Part shown: piece by piece, positions 18,150-26,637 of the stretch
Layout of the letters: each line of letters begins with the position of its first letter
Position numbering within the stretch: position 1 is the first letter of the stretch
NCBI RefSeq assembly: GCF_900187945.1
Contig: NZ_FYEH01000018.1
Span: 20,449-84,448 of the forward strand
Source: Arboricoccus pini
GTDB taxonomy: Bacteria > Pseudomonadota > Alphaproteobacteria > Geminicoccales > Geminicoccaceae
Length of the DNA: 64,000 bases
Reading direction: 5' to 3'
Notes under the pieces: generated by a model
The model's input: only the letters and a program-made list of their open reading frames with translations
The model's database searches: none
Told to the model about the DNA's origin: nothing
Translations under genes and position numbers: made by a program

Positions 18150-18327
18150 GAGGGCTCCGGCAGTGACAGGTGCTCACCTGATCAAACGCCGGCGGCGCTG
18201 GCTGTTCCCCCTATTCTTTAGGCTCTAGCGCCCACGCCCGTGCAGGGCCTCTCGCTGGACGGTCGAGGGCTTTGGCGCTAGATCCCATTGGATCAGCGCT
18301 GGCAGGCGCTGGCACCTCGGAGGATCG

Positions 18328-19308
18328 ATGATACTCATGACGGGGGGCGCGGGCTTCATCGGCTCGAACCTCCTCTGGCACATGAACGAGGCCGGGTTTC
18401 ATCGGATCGCCGTGGCCGACCGTCTGCGGAACGACGATAAATGGCAAAATTTGCGCGGTCGTGAATTCGCCGAATTTCTGCAACCCAGTCAGGTGGGGGC
18501 TTGGCTTTCAAGCGCGCCCAGGCTCGATGCGATCATCCACCTTGGGGCCCTCTCCGTCAGCACCGACGATGCTGATCGCGTGATGGCGGAGAATTTCGCG
18601 ACCTCGCTCCAGCTCTGGCGTTACGCCGCCGAGCATGACGTGCCTTTCCTCTATGCATCCGCAGCCGCTACCTATGGCGATGATGCGACCGGTTTCGTTG
18701 ACGACAACGCGCTAGCCTCGCTGCGTCGACTTCGCCCGCTCAGCCTTTTCGGCTTCAGCAAGCACGTCTTCGATCTCAAGGTGATCCGCGATTCGCTCGA
18801 TGGCGAAAAGACGCCGCCCCGCTGGTATGGCCTCAAGTTCTTCAGCGTCTACGGGCCGAACGAATATCACAAGTGCGGTATGCGCTCGCCCGTTTACGAA
18901 CTTGCCACCGCCCTCATGGCCGGCAGGCCACTGCAGCTCTTCAAGTCCGATCGACCAGACATGGCGGACGGCGCGCAGGCGCGAGATTTCATCCACGTGG
19001 ACGATGTCTGCCGCATTATCCTCTGGCTGTTGACGAGCAATGTCAGCTCCGGCCTCTACAATGTCGGCAGCGGCCGGGCCCGAACCTTCCGGGATGTGGC
19101 CGAGGCGGTCTTTGCCGCGCTGGGCCAACGGGCCGAGATCGATTTCATCGACATGCCGGCGGCACTCAAGGGTCGCTATCAGCATGTGACCGAGGCCGAC
19201 ATGCGACGCCTGCGCGAGGCTGGATGGCACGAGGTGCCAACACCGCTCGAGGCGGGCGTGCGAGATTATATCCAGTCCTATCTGGCCGGCGGCCAGCGTT
19301 ACCGATGA
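18328..19308 (+). CDS. HldD-like ADP-heptose epimerase homologue lacking the catalytic Tyr
   Basis: A 326-residue extended SDR that matches ADP-L-glycero-D-manno-heptose 6-epimerase: GGAGFIGSN (residues 6-14), NDDKWQNL (35-42), SAAATYG, FFSVYGPNEYHKCGM (about 171-185) and RDFIHVDDV. HldD flips C6 of ADP-heptose for lipopolysaccharide core. In E. coli HldD the catalytic pair is Tyr140 (YGYSK) and Lys178. Here the aligned motif reads FGFSK, so the Tyr is Phe141 (codon 18748-18750), while Lys145 and Lys182 remain. The enzyme may be slow, altered or specialised. GGAGG lies 5 nt before ATG 18328. A glycosyltransferase follows. Confidence 0.8.
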   Translation: MILMTGGAGFIGSNLLWHMNEAGFHRIAVADRLRNDDKWQNLRGREFAEFLQPSQVGAWLSSAPRLDAIIHLGALSVSTDDADRVMAENFATSLQLWRYAAEHDVPFLYASAAATYGDDATGFVDDNALASLRRLRPLSLFGFSKHVFDLKVIRDSLDGEKTPPRWYGLKFFSVYGPNEYHKCGMRSPVYELATALMAGRPLQLFKSDRPDMADGAQARDFIHVDDVCRIILWLLTSNVSSGLYNVGSGRARTFRDVAEAVFAALGQRAEIDFIDMPAALKGRYQHVTEADMRRLREAGWHEVPTPLEAGVRDYIQSYLAGGQRYR

Positions 19309-19411
19309 TCATGGCGCCTTTGAGAGCGGGCGTTTGCGCTCGCGAAGGGAAAGCTCGTATGCACCCATTGCCGATCAGCCGCATCGCCCTTGCGCGCGCT
19401 GCTCGTTCCCG

Positions 19412-20884
19412 ATGAGTGACACCTCGCGCGCGCCGCGCGTTCTGGTCGAGCTGCGCCCCTGCTTTCAGGGCCACGCAGGCATCCCGCAGGAGACCCGGCT
19501 GATCTTCGCCATGCTGGCAGCCCAAGGTGATATCCGGCCCTGCGGCCTGGTCAACACGCTGGCTGGCTTTGCCGTGCCGTCCGCCGGCAAGACGCTTTCG
19601 ATCGAGGCCAATTCCCGGCTCCTGATCGCGATCGACCGCGCGAGCCAGGGCATCCGGGCGCGCAACATCACCGCCAAGTTGCGTCGCCGGATGATCAAGA
19701 GCAATTCCGCACTCCTGCGTCGGTTGGCGGGACATCATCGCGAGCCGGCGGCACTCGTCGACCTTGACCCCGCCTTTTTCGGCGACTTCATCTGGACGCG
19801 GCTTTTTGCCATGACGCTGGCACCGGAGCGTCGTGCGCAGGTCATGGCGAGCGATTTTTCGGCCCTTGGGACCAGCTGGAACGAGGCCGATCGCTTTTGC
19901 GGCCGTCCGCAGGAGACGCAAGCGATCGTAAGCGAGGATTTCGACTTCTTCCTGGCGCAGACGCCCTCGCCCTTCCGCATGTCGGCGCGGACGCAGACCA
20001 TCGTGCGCTATCACGACGCCATTCCAATCTTCTGGCCGCATACCATCTCCGACACGACGGCGCATAACCGCACACATGACCGGGGCCTCAAGGCCAGCTT
20101 GCGCGAGAAGGCGGTCTTCGTTTGCACGAGCGAACCCGTGGCCAGGGATCTGCTGGTGCTTGCACCCGAGGCGGAAGCCTCGATCGAGGTCATTCCCGAT
20201 CTCGTCTCGCCGGCCTTTCGTCCCGATCCACAGCCCCTTCAGACGGTGGCCGAGATCATGGTGGCGCGCCGACATGGGGTGGACGAGCCGACGCCCTCGG
20301 CGGTTCGCCAGGAGATCGAACAACTCCTGGCCTCGGGCGGGGCTGGCAATTTCGTCATGGCCGTCTCGACGATCGAACCGCGCAAGAATTTCGACCTCTT
20401 GCTGCGCGCCTGGCAATTGGCGGCCGGTGGTCCGGGCAGCCGCCTTGTCATCGTCGGTCGGCCGGGCTGGCGCTGCGACGATGATTTGCGCCAGATCCGC
20501 ACCCAGGTGTCCCTGGGACGCGTCGTTCATCTGGCGGGCGTGCCGCTGGAGGAGCTGCGTATTCTCTACACCGCCGCCAAGGCCGTCGTTTGCCCGAGCC
20601 GGGCGGAGGGCTTCGATCTCTCGGGCATCGAGGCCATGGCCTGCGGCAGCGCCGTTCTCGCCTCCGACATTCCCGTGCATCGCTGGGTCTATGGCGAGGC
20701 GGCTGGCTATTTCGATGCCTATGATCCGAACGCGCTGTCTCTCTTGCTTAAGGCAGCACTCGCAGGCGAGAATGTCATTCAATGCCTGCGAGCGCGCGGG
20801 CCCGCTCAGGCAGGGCTCTACGGCGAAGCGGCCTTGGCCCCTCGCTGGCAGAGTCTGTTCGAGCGCCGGCGCCGTCAACGATAA
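19412..20884 (+). CDS. Glycosyltransferase family 4-like protein
   Basis: A 490-residue protein whose C-terminal half is a GT-B glycosyltransferase domain: STIEPRKNFDLLLRAW, then VIVGRPGWRCDD, LYTAAKAVVCPSRAEGFDL and GIEAMACGSAVLASD (the nucleotide-sugar-binding EAMACG region of GT4). The N-terminal half has EL-RPCFQGHAGIPQETRLI. It probably adds a sugar in surface polysaccharide or lipopolysaccharide assembly; the preceding epimerase homologue supports that. ATG 19412 is taken because the conserved domain starts there; an upstream in-frame ATG at 19334 lies close to the epimerase stop. Confidence 0.85.
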   Translation: MSDTSRAPRVLVELRPCFQGHAGIPQETRLIFAMLAAQGDIRPCGLVNTLAGFAVPSAGKTLSIEANSRLLIAIDRASQGIRARNITAKLRRRMIKSNSALLRRLAGHHREPAALVDLDPAFFGDFIWTRLFAMTLAPERRAQVMASDFSALGTSWNEADRFCGRPQETQAIVSEDFDFFLAQTPSPFRMSARTQTIVRYHDAIPIFWPHTISDTTAHNRTHDRGLKASLREKAVFVCTSEPVARDLLVLAPEAEASIEVIPDLVSPAFRPDPQPLQTVAEIMVARRHGVDEPTPSAVRQEIEQLLASGGAGNFVMAVSTIEPRKNFDLLLRAWQLAAGGPGSRLVIVGRPGWRCDDDLRQIRTQVSLGRVVHLAGVPLEELRILYTAAKAVVCPSRAEGFDLSGIEAMACGSAVLASDIPVHRWVYGEAAGYFDAYDPNALSLLLKAALAGENVIQCLRARGPAQAGLYGEAALAPRWQSLFERRRRQR

Positions 20885-20927
20885 GGACCAGCGTCGCACG
20901 GCGCCGCTGATGGGGAGGAGCAAGCGC

Positions 20928-22256
20928 ATGGCCGAGATCCAGACTCCGGCGACGCCAATACCGGACATGACGTCGATGAGGCGCATACGGTCGATCTTCA
21001 GCGGCTCGGTCGGCAACCTCGTCGAATGGTATGACTGGTACGTCTATTCAGCGTTCGCGCTTTATTTCGCCAAAAGCTTTTTTCCAGCCGGCGACCAAAC
21101 GGCACAGCTCTTGAACACGGCAGCGGTTTTCGCCGTGGGCTTCTTGATGCGGCCGATCGGCGGCTGGCTCATGGGCTGGTATGCCGATCGCGCCGGGCGC
21201 AAGGCGGCCCTCATGGCATCCGTCACCGTCATGTGTCTGGGCTCGCTCATCATTGCCTTGACGCCGGGCTATGCCAGCATCGGCATCGCGGCACCGATCC
21301 TCCTGGTCCTAGCTCGGCTGCTCCAGGGCCTGAGCGTCGGTGGCGAATACGGAACCAGCGCCACCTATCTCTCCGAAATGGCCAGTGCCGGCCATCGGGG
21401 CTTTTATTCCAGCTTTCAGTATGTGACCTTGATCATGGGCCAGCTCCTGGCGCTGGCCGTCCTTATTCTCCTGCAATGGGTCTTCCTCTCCAGCGCCCAG
21501 CTCGAAGCCTGGGGCTGGCGCATCCCCTTCTTCATCGGCGCCCTTTGCGCCGTGACAGCGTTCTATTTGCGCCGACGTATGGAGGAGACCAGTTCCTTCG
21601 AGGCGGCGAAGTCGACGAAGCAGGGCCGTGGTCAATTGGCCGAGCTCCTCAAGCATCCGCGCGCCGTCTTGACCGTCGTCGGTCTCACGCTGGGTGGTAC
21701 GGTCGCTTTCTACACCTACTCGATTTACATGCAGAAATACCTCGTCAACACGGCTGGGTTTTCCAAGGATGCCGGGACGCTGGTCTCGGCCGCTTCCCTC
21801 CTGGTCTTCGCTCTGCTGCAGCCGGCCATCGGCGCGCTCTCCGACATCACGGGCCGTCGGCCGCTGCTGATCGCCTTTGGCGTGCTGGGCACGCTGGCAA
21901 CCGTGCCGATGCTGCATGCGATCGGCAGTGCCAGCGGCATGTGGGAAGCCTTTTTCCTTCTGACGGCGGCACTTCTGGTCGTCAGCGGCTACACCGCCAT
22001 CAACGCCGTTGTGAAGGCCGAGCTCTTTCCCGTCGAGGTACGGGCACTGGGCGTGGGGCTGCCTTACGCGGTCACCGTCTCGGTCTTTGGCGGTACGGCC
22101 GAATATATCGCGCTTTGGTTCAAGAGCGCCGGCCATGAGGAGTATTTCTTTTGGTACGTGACGCTTTGTATCTTCGTCTCGCTGCTGGTCTTCATCATCG
22201 CACCGGATACCAGCCGGACCTCGCTTATCGACCGTGACATTCAGGCGGCGAAATAG
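20928..22256 (+). CDS. MFS transporter, metabolite:H+ symporter (KgtP/ProP type)
   Basis: A 442-residue carrier with 12 helices of the MHS subfamily, which imports 2-oxoglutarate, citrate, proline or betaine in known members. Hallmarks are GNLVEWYDWYVYSAFALYFA in helix 1, FLMRPIGGWLMGWYADRAGRK (motif A) and ARLLQGLSVGGEYGTSATYLSE. ATG 20928 is supported by GGAGGAG (20914-20920) 7 nt upstream; an open frame continues far upstream through the glycosyltransferase gene in another frame and is not real coding. Its 3' end overlaps a small membrane protein gene on the other strand by 16 nt. Confidence 0.92.
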   Translation: MAEIQTPATPIPDMTSMRRIRSIFSGSVGNLVEWYDWYVYSAFALYFAKSFFPAGDQTAQLLNTAAVFAVGFLMRPIGGWLMGWYADRAGRKAALMASVTVMCLGSLIIALTPGYASIGIAAPILLVLARLLQGLSVGGEYGTSATYLSEMASAGHRGFYSSFQYVTLIMGQLLALAVLILLQWVFLSSAQLEAWGWRIPFFIGALCAVTAFYLRRRMEETSSFEAAKSTKQGRGQLAELLKHPRAVLTVVGLTLGGTVAFYTYSIYMQKYLVNTAGFSKDAGTLVSAASLLVFALLQPAIGALSDITGRRPLLIAFGVLGTLATVPMLHAIGSASGMWEAFFLLTAALLVVSGYTAINAVVKAELFPVEVRALGVGLPYAVTVSVFGGTAEYIALWFKSAGHEEYFFWYVTLCIFVSLLVFIIAPDTSRTSLIDRDIQAAK

Positions 22257-22399
22257 CTGAGCGCCATGGCGGCGATCACGACCGCGGCAATCCCCGCGAT
22301 CGTGATCCCAAGCTGGCGGCTAGAACGTGTCTCGCGGCTGGCCGAGCGTGCATCCTGGCTGTCGCGCACGGCGCCATCGCCCGCGTTCTTGTCCTGCAT
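22241..22399 (-). CDS. Small single-helix membrane protein, 52 residues
   Basis: A short open frame on the minus strand. It starts at ATG 22399 after GGGAGAGGG (a good ribosome site, about 4 nt spacing). The 52-residue product has a hydrophilic charged N-half, rich in Asp, Arg and Ser, and one hydrophobic helix (about residues 32-48: ITIAGIAAVVIAAMALS) ending FAA. The helix followed by an immediate stop and the ribosome site argue for a genuine protein, possibly an inner-membrane anchor with its N-terminus in the cytoplasm. I do not recognise the family. It overlaps the MFS gene tail to tail by 16 nt. Confidence 0.5.
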   Translation of the reverse strand: MQDKNAGDGAVRDSQDARSASRETRSSRQLGITIAGIAAVVIAAMALSYFAA

Positions 22400-22509
22400 G
22401 ATCCCTCTCCCTTCGCTGAACCCAGGGCATTTGCCCTTATGGTTTGGTTGGAAGCGGAATGATCAGCTCTAGGTTCCAGGCGTGGAACGGGTGCCGGCAA
22501 AGCCCGGGC

Positions 22510-23355
22510 CGGCCGAAAGGCCTCGATCTTGTCCGGGATGGCGGGATCATCGCGCCGGCACCGACCATTTTTTGCCATCGGCCATTTTCTTCATCGTGCC
22601 CGAAGGATCTTGCCCGAGCGGGTTTTGGGAAGGCGAGAGACGATCGCCACGTGCCTGAACGCCGCGACTGGACCTATCTGCTCGCGCACGCGGGCCACCA
22701 GGTCCTTCTCGATCGCCTCTCTCGACCCCCGAATGCCGGTCTTGAGGACGACAAGGCCCAGCGGCGACTCGCCCGTCAGCGGATCGGTCACGCCGAAGAC
22801 GGCGCATTCGGCACCGCCGGGCGGACTGCCAGGACTTGCTCAAAGCCGCCCGTCGAGAGCCGGTGGCCGGCCACGTTGATGACGCCGTCGATGCGACTCA
22901 TGACGAACAGATAGCCGTCGTCGTTGCCATAGCCGGCACCCCGCCTGAAGGCTCTCAGACTGGGCGGCTTTCAGGGACGCTCTCAGGGCAGAGGACGTTG
23001 CCCGGCGGGTAGCGCAAGCGCGTTATGCCTGGCGCTTTTGAAATGGCGACCGGGGGCTTGGCCCCTAACGCACTTCGAGAACAGCAATCGCGATGATCAT
23101 GACGATGATGACGGCTGCCCAGATCATCTGTGTTTTATAGGCCGCATCGCCCGTGATGTAAGAGTGAGGACAGCGGGCTGGACAGCCGCTCGTAAGTGCG
23201 CATCCGCCCGCCAGAGTCTCCGCAGGCAGCCGGGCGGCAAGGGCAGGCGGCTCACCAGGGCGCCCATGCTCCCGGCCGGCACCTCCAGCCCCGCCTCTTT
23301 GCACCAGAAGGCCCCTGGCTCGGCCAGCGATCGCGCATGCAGATCCGCGTACCTA
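22510..23355 (-). pseudogene. Decayed propionyl-CoA synthetase (PrpE/ACSS3-like), deleted and frameshifted
   Basis: On the minus strand consecutive pieces match propionate-CoA ligase in order. 23354-23304: RYADLHARSLAEPGAFW, the family N-terminus. 23300-23180: KEAGLEVPAGSMGALVSRLP with PLPPGCL, normally some 400 residues further on, so the central AMP-binding part is missing. About 23175-23140: YITGDAAYK. 22945-22815: DDGYLFVMSRIDGVINVAGH with RLSTGGFEQVLA. 22791-22591: VTDPLTGESPLG to LPKTRSGKILR. 22600-22513: MKKMADGKKWSVPA and DDPAIPDKI. Single-base shifts separate at least the last three pieces, and about 190 nt of unrelated sequence (including a short hydrophobic peptide frame ending at 23065) interrupts the middle. 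It is not functional. Confidence 0.75.
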
Positions 23356-23524
23356 CCTTTTGCGGCCGTTTTCTTCTTTCCCTACCCTGATCATCTTACT
23401 TTTTCGACTTGCAGACGGCGGCATAATCTTCGGTCTCTATCCAGGATACTGGCACTTTGCGCCGAACCGGCATAGCCTTCTCAGCCCGGCTCGCTGGTAG
23501 CGCCGGAAGCTGGAGCAGCTTTGC

Positions 23525-23812
23525 ATGTGTCGAATCTATGCCGGCATCGACCCCTATGACTGCGAGGCCCTCACGCGCTCTGTCCGTCTCAACGGGCACG
23601 TGACCAGCATCAGGCTGGAGCGACGTTTTTGGGCCATCGTCGATGACATGGCGGCAGCGCAGGGCAAGTCGACTCCCTGCTTTTTAGGCGTGCTCTACGA
23701 CGAGATCTTGGACCTCCATGGCGAGGTGAGAAATTTTGCCTCGCACCTGCGCGTCGCCTCGACGATCTTTTGTTCCGTCCATAACGGGCCGGCGGCGATC
23801 GCCGCCGAATGA
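23525..23812 (+). CDS. Ribbon-helix-helix domain protein
   Basis: A 95-residue protein with the RHH_4 type ribbon-helix-helix: ETRS-like strand TRSVRLNGHVTSIRLERRFW, then helices AIVDDMAAAQGK and CFLGVLYDEILDLHGEV, and a conserved tail NFASHLRVA. The family, common in Alphaproteobacteria, is thought to bind DNA as a dimer like Arc/MetJ; no target is known. The N-terminal MCRIYAGIDP is typical of the family. No ribosome site stands out strongly. It stands alone. Confidence 0.8.
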   Translation: MCRIYAGIDPYDCEALTRSVRLNGHVTSIRLERRFWAIVDDMAAAQGKSTPCFLGVLYDEILDLHGEVRNFASHLRVASTIFCSVHNGPAAIAAE

Positions 23813-23825
23813 CGAAAAGCGCGGT

Positions 23826-23843
23826 GTAGTAAGTATCTACTAC
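23826..23843. repeat. Short inverted repeat before the glyoxalase-fold gene
   Basis: GTAGTA (23826-23831) and TACTAC (23838-23843) pair perfectly with a 6-nt spacer, about 54 nt before the next start codon and 13 nt past the RHH gene stop. It could be an operator or a weak hairpin; arms are short. Confidence 0.3.
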
Positions 23844-23896
23844 CCAGGCCGTCGCGCCATATTCTAAACCGGTTCCAATATCCTTGGAGGAACCAG

Positions 23897-24292
23897 GTGG
23901 CCAAAGCCATTCACAGCATGATCCGTGTCCTGGATCTTGATCGCTCGATCGACTTTTATGCCAGGGCCTTCGATCTCAAGATCGCCGACCGGATCGAGTT
24001 CGACAGCTTCACCCTCGTTTATTTGAGCAATGCCGAGTCGACGTTCGAGGTCGAGCTCACCCTCAATCATGGGCGCAAGGAGCCCTACGACCTGGGTGAC
24101 GGCTACGGCCACATCGCCTTTTCCACCGACGATCTGGAAGGGCTGCGCGCAAGGCATCAGGCCGCCGGCTTTGCTCCCAAGGACATCAAGGAACTGAGCC
24201 GGGACGGTAAGCTCGTCGGCCGCTTCTTCTTCATCGACGACCCGGATGGCTACAAAATCGAGGTTCTCGAGCGGAGCGGTCGATTCAAGTAA
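23897..24292 (+). CDS. VOC/glyoxalase I family protein (lactoylglutathione lyase-like)
   Basis: A 131-residue vicinal-oxygen-chelate protein with paired beta-alpha-beta-beta-beta modules. IHSMIRVLDLDRSIDFYARA opens module 1; the glyoxalase I pattern continues with FTLVYLSNAESTFEVELT, GYGHIAFSTDDLEGL and FFFIDDPDGYKIEVLER. The metal ligands expected in GloA (His in the first strand, Glu in VELT, His in YGHIAF, Glu in KIEVLE) are all visible, so it may detoxify methylglyoxal with glutathione; gloB is present at 36644. GTG 23897 is supported by GGAGGA 6 nt upstream. Confidence 0.88.
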   Translation: MAKAIHSMIRVLDLDRSIDFYARAFDLKIADRIEFDSFTLVYLSNAESTFEVELTLNHGRKEPYDLGDGYGHIAFSTDDLEGLRARHQAAGFAPKDIKELSRDGKLVGRFFFIDDPDGYKIEVLERSGRFK

Positions 24293-24331
24293 AAGTGAAT
24301 AATATACCTGTCTGGGAGGCAATGATAATAA

Positions 24332-24895
24332 ATGAAGATCACCATTCTCGATCGTCGTCGGTTCATGGCGCAGGCGACGACGGCCAGTGCTGCGGTGGTC
24401 GTCGGTACGTCCGGCGGCGTCACGCTGATGTCGAGCGAGGCCGCCTGGGCGGTACCGTTGAAGACGGTGGACGAGGCAGGTGCCAAGCGGCTCCTGGCGA
24501 TGATCCGGACACTCTATCCGCACGACCGGCTCAGCGATGCCTATTACGCCGAGGCCCTGGCCGGGATCGACGCAAAGGCCGCCGGTGATAAGCAGCTGAA
24601 GACCCTGCTTACCGTTGATGCAAGGAAGCTGGACGAGGCCACCACCAGGAATTTCGCCGACCTGCCGGAGGCCGACCGCATCGCGGTCTTAAAGAGCATT
24701 GAGGACACACCGTTCTTCAAGCGCGTGGCCAACGAGATGCTGGTGGCTTTCTACAATAACAAGAAGATCTGGCCCGAGTTCGAGTATCAGGGCTCTTCCT
24801 TCGAGTATGGCGGCTATCTCAAGCGAGGTTTCCAGGACGCTGCCTGGACCGGCGATCCGCCCCCCGAGGCGAGCCCGCCGCCTTATCTCGGCTGA
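24332..24895 (+). CDS. FAD-dependent dehydrogenase small (gamma) subunit with Tat signal
   Basis: A 187-residue protein with a twin-arginine signal (DRRRFMAQATTASAAVVVG, residues 7-25) followed by the gluconate-2-dehydrogenase subunit 3 fold (LLAMIRTLYPHDRLSDAYY). In sugar dehydrogenases of the Burkholderia FAD-glucose dehydrogenase and gluconate dehydrogenase types, the small subunit carries the Tat signal and ferries the catalytic subunit to the periplasm. The next gene encodes exactly such a signal-less GMC subunit, 57 nt on. The substrate is not known. Confidence 0.85.
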   Translation: MKITILDRRRFMAQATTASAAVVVGTSGGVTLMSSEAAWAVPLKTVDEAGAKRLLAMIRTLYPHDRLSDAYYAEALAGIDAKAAGDKQLKTLLTVDARKLDEATTRNFADLPEADRIAVLKSIEDTPFFKRVANEMLVAFYNNKKIWPEFEYQGSSFEYGGYLKRGFQDAAWTGDPPPEASPPPYLG

Positions 24896-24952
24896 CCATC
24901 CGATCACCGCAATCAAAGTTCGGCAAAAAGCCGACAGCCAAGGGAGGCATGC

Positions 24953-26521
24953 ATGGCGACTTTCGCCAAGAGCGACGATTCGGTCGTCGTTATCATCGGT
25001 AGCGGCGCCGGGGGCGGCACGCTCGGCAATGCCTTGGCGCAAAAAGGCGTCAAGGTGGTGATGCTGGAGGCGGGCGCGCGTCAATCGACCGACAGCTACA
25101 TCAACGACGAATGGGCTTCCTTTGCCCAACTCGCCTGGATCGATCCCCGCTCGACCACCGGCTCCTGGCGGATCGCGCGCGATTTCCCGACGCTGCCAGC
25201 CTGGATCTGCAAGACGGTGGGCGGCACGACGACGCATTTCGCCGGCGCCTCGCTCCGCTTCAAGCCCTACGAGTTCAAGGCGCGCACGACTTATGGCGAA
25301 ATCGCTGGCGCCAATCTGTTGGATTGGCCGATCGGGCTCGAGGACCTCGAGCCCTATTATGCCAAGGCCGAGAACCTCATGGGGGTCACCCGCACCAACG
25401 GCATTCCCGGCCTGCCCGGCAACAATAATTTCCGCGTCATGTACAAAGGAGCCAAGGCCGTCGGCTACAAGGACGTCCATACCGGCCGTATGGCGATCAA
25501 CAGCGAGCCGCGCGACGAGCGGACCTCCTGTCATCAGCTGGGTTTCTGCTTCCAGGGCTGCAAGATGGGCGCCAAGTGGTCGACGCTCTACACGGCCATC
25601 CCGGCCGCCGAGGAGACCGACAATTTCGAGCTGCGCACGGAATGCCAGGTCGTCCAGATCCAGCACGATAAGGCAGGCAAGGCATCAGGAGTTCTCTATG
25701 TGGACGCGGCCGGCAAGTCGCAGGTGCAAAAGGCCAGGATCGTCGCCGTCGCCGGCAACGCGATCGAGAGCCCGCGCCTTCTCTTGAACTCCGAATCGGC
25801 GATGTTTCCCGACGGCCTGGGCAATGCCTCGGGGCAGGTCGGCCGGAACTATATGCGCCACACGACGGGCTCGGTCTTCGGCGTCTTCCCCGAGAAGGTT
25901 CATTTCTTTCGCGGCACGGTCATGGCGGGCATTATCAATGACGAGAATCTGAACGATCCCAAGCGCGGCTTCGTCGGTGGCTACCATCTGGAGACGATCT
26001 CGCTGGGCTTGCCCTTCACGGCCTCCTTCATGAATCCGGGCGGCTGGGGGCGGAGCTTTGCTGCCGACATGGATGCCTATCCCCACATGGCCGGCATGTG
26101 GATCGTCGGCGAGGACATGCCGCGCGAGACCAACCGCGTTACCCTGGACGCCACGGTCAAGGACAAAGCCGGCATGCCGGTGGCCTCGGTGCATGTCGAC
26201 GATCACGAGAATGACGAGGCCATGCGCAACCATGCCTATAAGGCCGGTGCCAACATCTACGAGGCAGCGGGTGCCACGCGCAGCATCCTGGTTCCGCCTT
26301 ATCCCTCCACGCATAATCTGGGCACCAACCGCATGAGCGCCAGGGAAGCGGACGGCGTGGTCAACAAGTTCGGCCAGAGCTGGCAGGTCAATAACCTCTT
26401 CGTCTCGGATGGCAGCCAGTTCACCACGGGCGCTGCGGAAAACCCGACCTTGACCATCGTGGCGCTGGCGCTCCGCCAAGCCGATTATATCGCCGAACAG
26501 ATGGCGAAGAAGGTGATCTGA
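24953..26521 (+). CDS. GMC family FAD-dependent dehydrogenase, catalytic subunit
   Basis: A 522-residue GMC oxidoreductase with FAD motif VIIGSGAGGGTLGNALA (residues 13-29) and ALEAG, and a C-terminal GMC_oxred_C domain including SDGSQFTTGAAENPTLT. Cys193, Cys199 and Cys203 (TSCHQLGFCFQGCKMG) give C-x5-C-x3-C, which in the Burkholderia FAD-glucose dehydrogenase holds a [3Fe-4S] cluster (inferred by pattern). It has no signal peptide, so export would rely on the Tat small subunit. The multi-haem cytochrome subunit usually encoded next is absent; a DUF2934 gene follows. AAGGAGG lies 6 nt before ATG 24953. Confidence 0.9.
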   Translation: MATFAKSDDSVVVIIGSGAGGGTLGNALAQKGVKVVMLEAGARQSTDSYINDEWASFAQLAWIDPRSTTGSWRIARDFPTLPAWICKTVGGTTTHFAGASLRFKPYEFKARTTYGEIAGANLLDWPIGLEDLEPYYAKAENLMGVTRTNGIPGLPGNNNFRVMYKGAKAVGYKDVHTGRMAINSEPRDERTSCHQLGFCFQGCKMGAKWSTLYTAIPAAEETDNFELRTECQVVQIQHDKAGKASGVLYVDAAGKSQVQKARIVAVAGNAIESPRLLLNSESAMFPDGLGNASGQVGRNYMRHTTGSVFGVFPEKVHFFRGTVMAGIINDENLNDPKRGFVGGYHLETISLGLPFTASFMNPGGWGRSFAADMDAYPHMAGMWIVGEDMPRETNRVTLDATVKDKAGMPVASVHVDDHENDEAMRNHAYKAGANIYEAAGATRSILVPPYPSTHNLGTNRMSAREADGVVNKFGQSWQVNNLFVSDGSQFTTGAAENPTLTIVALALRQADYIAEQMAKKVI

Positions 26522-26535
26522 GCCGGCGCACCGAT

Positions 26536-26556
26536 GGCTCCCCCAATAAGGGAGCC
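26536..26556 (+). terminator. Hairpin after the GMC gene
   Basis: GGCTCCC (26536-26542) and GGGAGCC (26550-26556) pair perfectly with a 7-nt loop, 15 nt past the GMC stop. No U-run follows, so it may be an RNA 3' stabiliser rather than a full terminator. Confidence 0.4.
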
Positions 26557-26637
26557 TGGAGCCGGATCGTCCGTTCCTCAACCGTCGATCAGGTCGAGCA
26601 TCACCGACCGAAACGAGGGCTGGCGAGGAGCAGCGAG

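Noticed and set aside
20076..20927. Upstream extension of the MFS carrier frame by 284 codons
   Set aside because: It runs through the glycosyltransferase gene in another frame; the true carrier start has a strong ribosome site at 20914-20920.
19166..21016. A 616-codon minus-strand frame opposite the glycosyltransferase and parts of two neighbours
   Set aside because: Antisense to the glycosyltransferase and the ends of two other genes; composition only.
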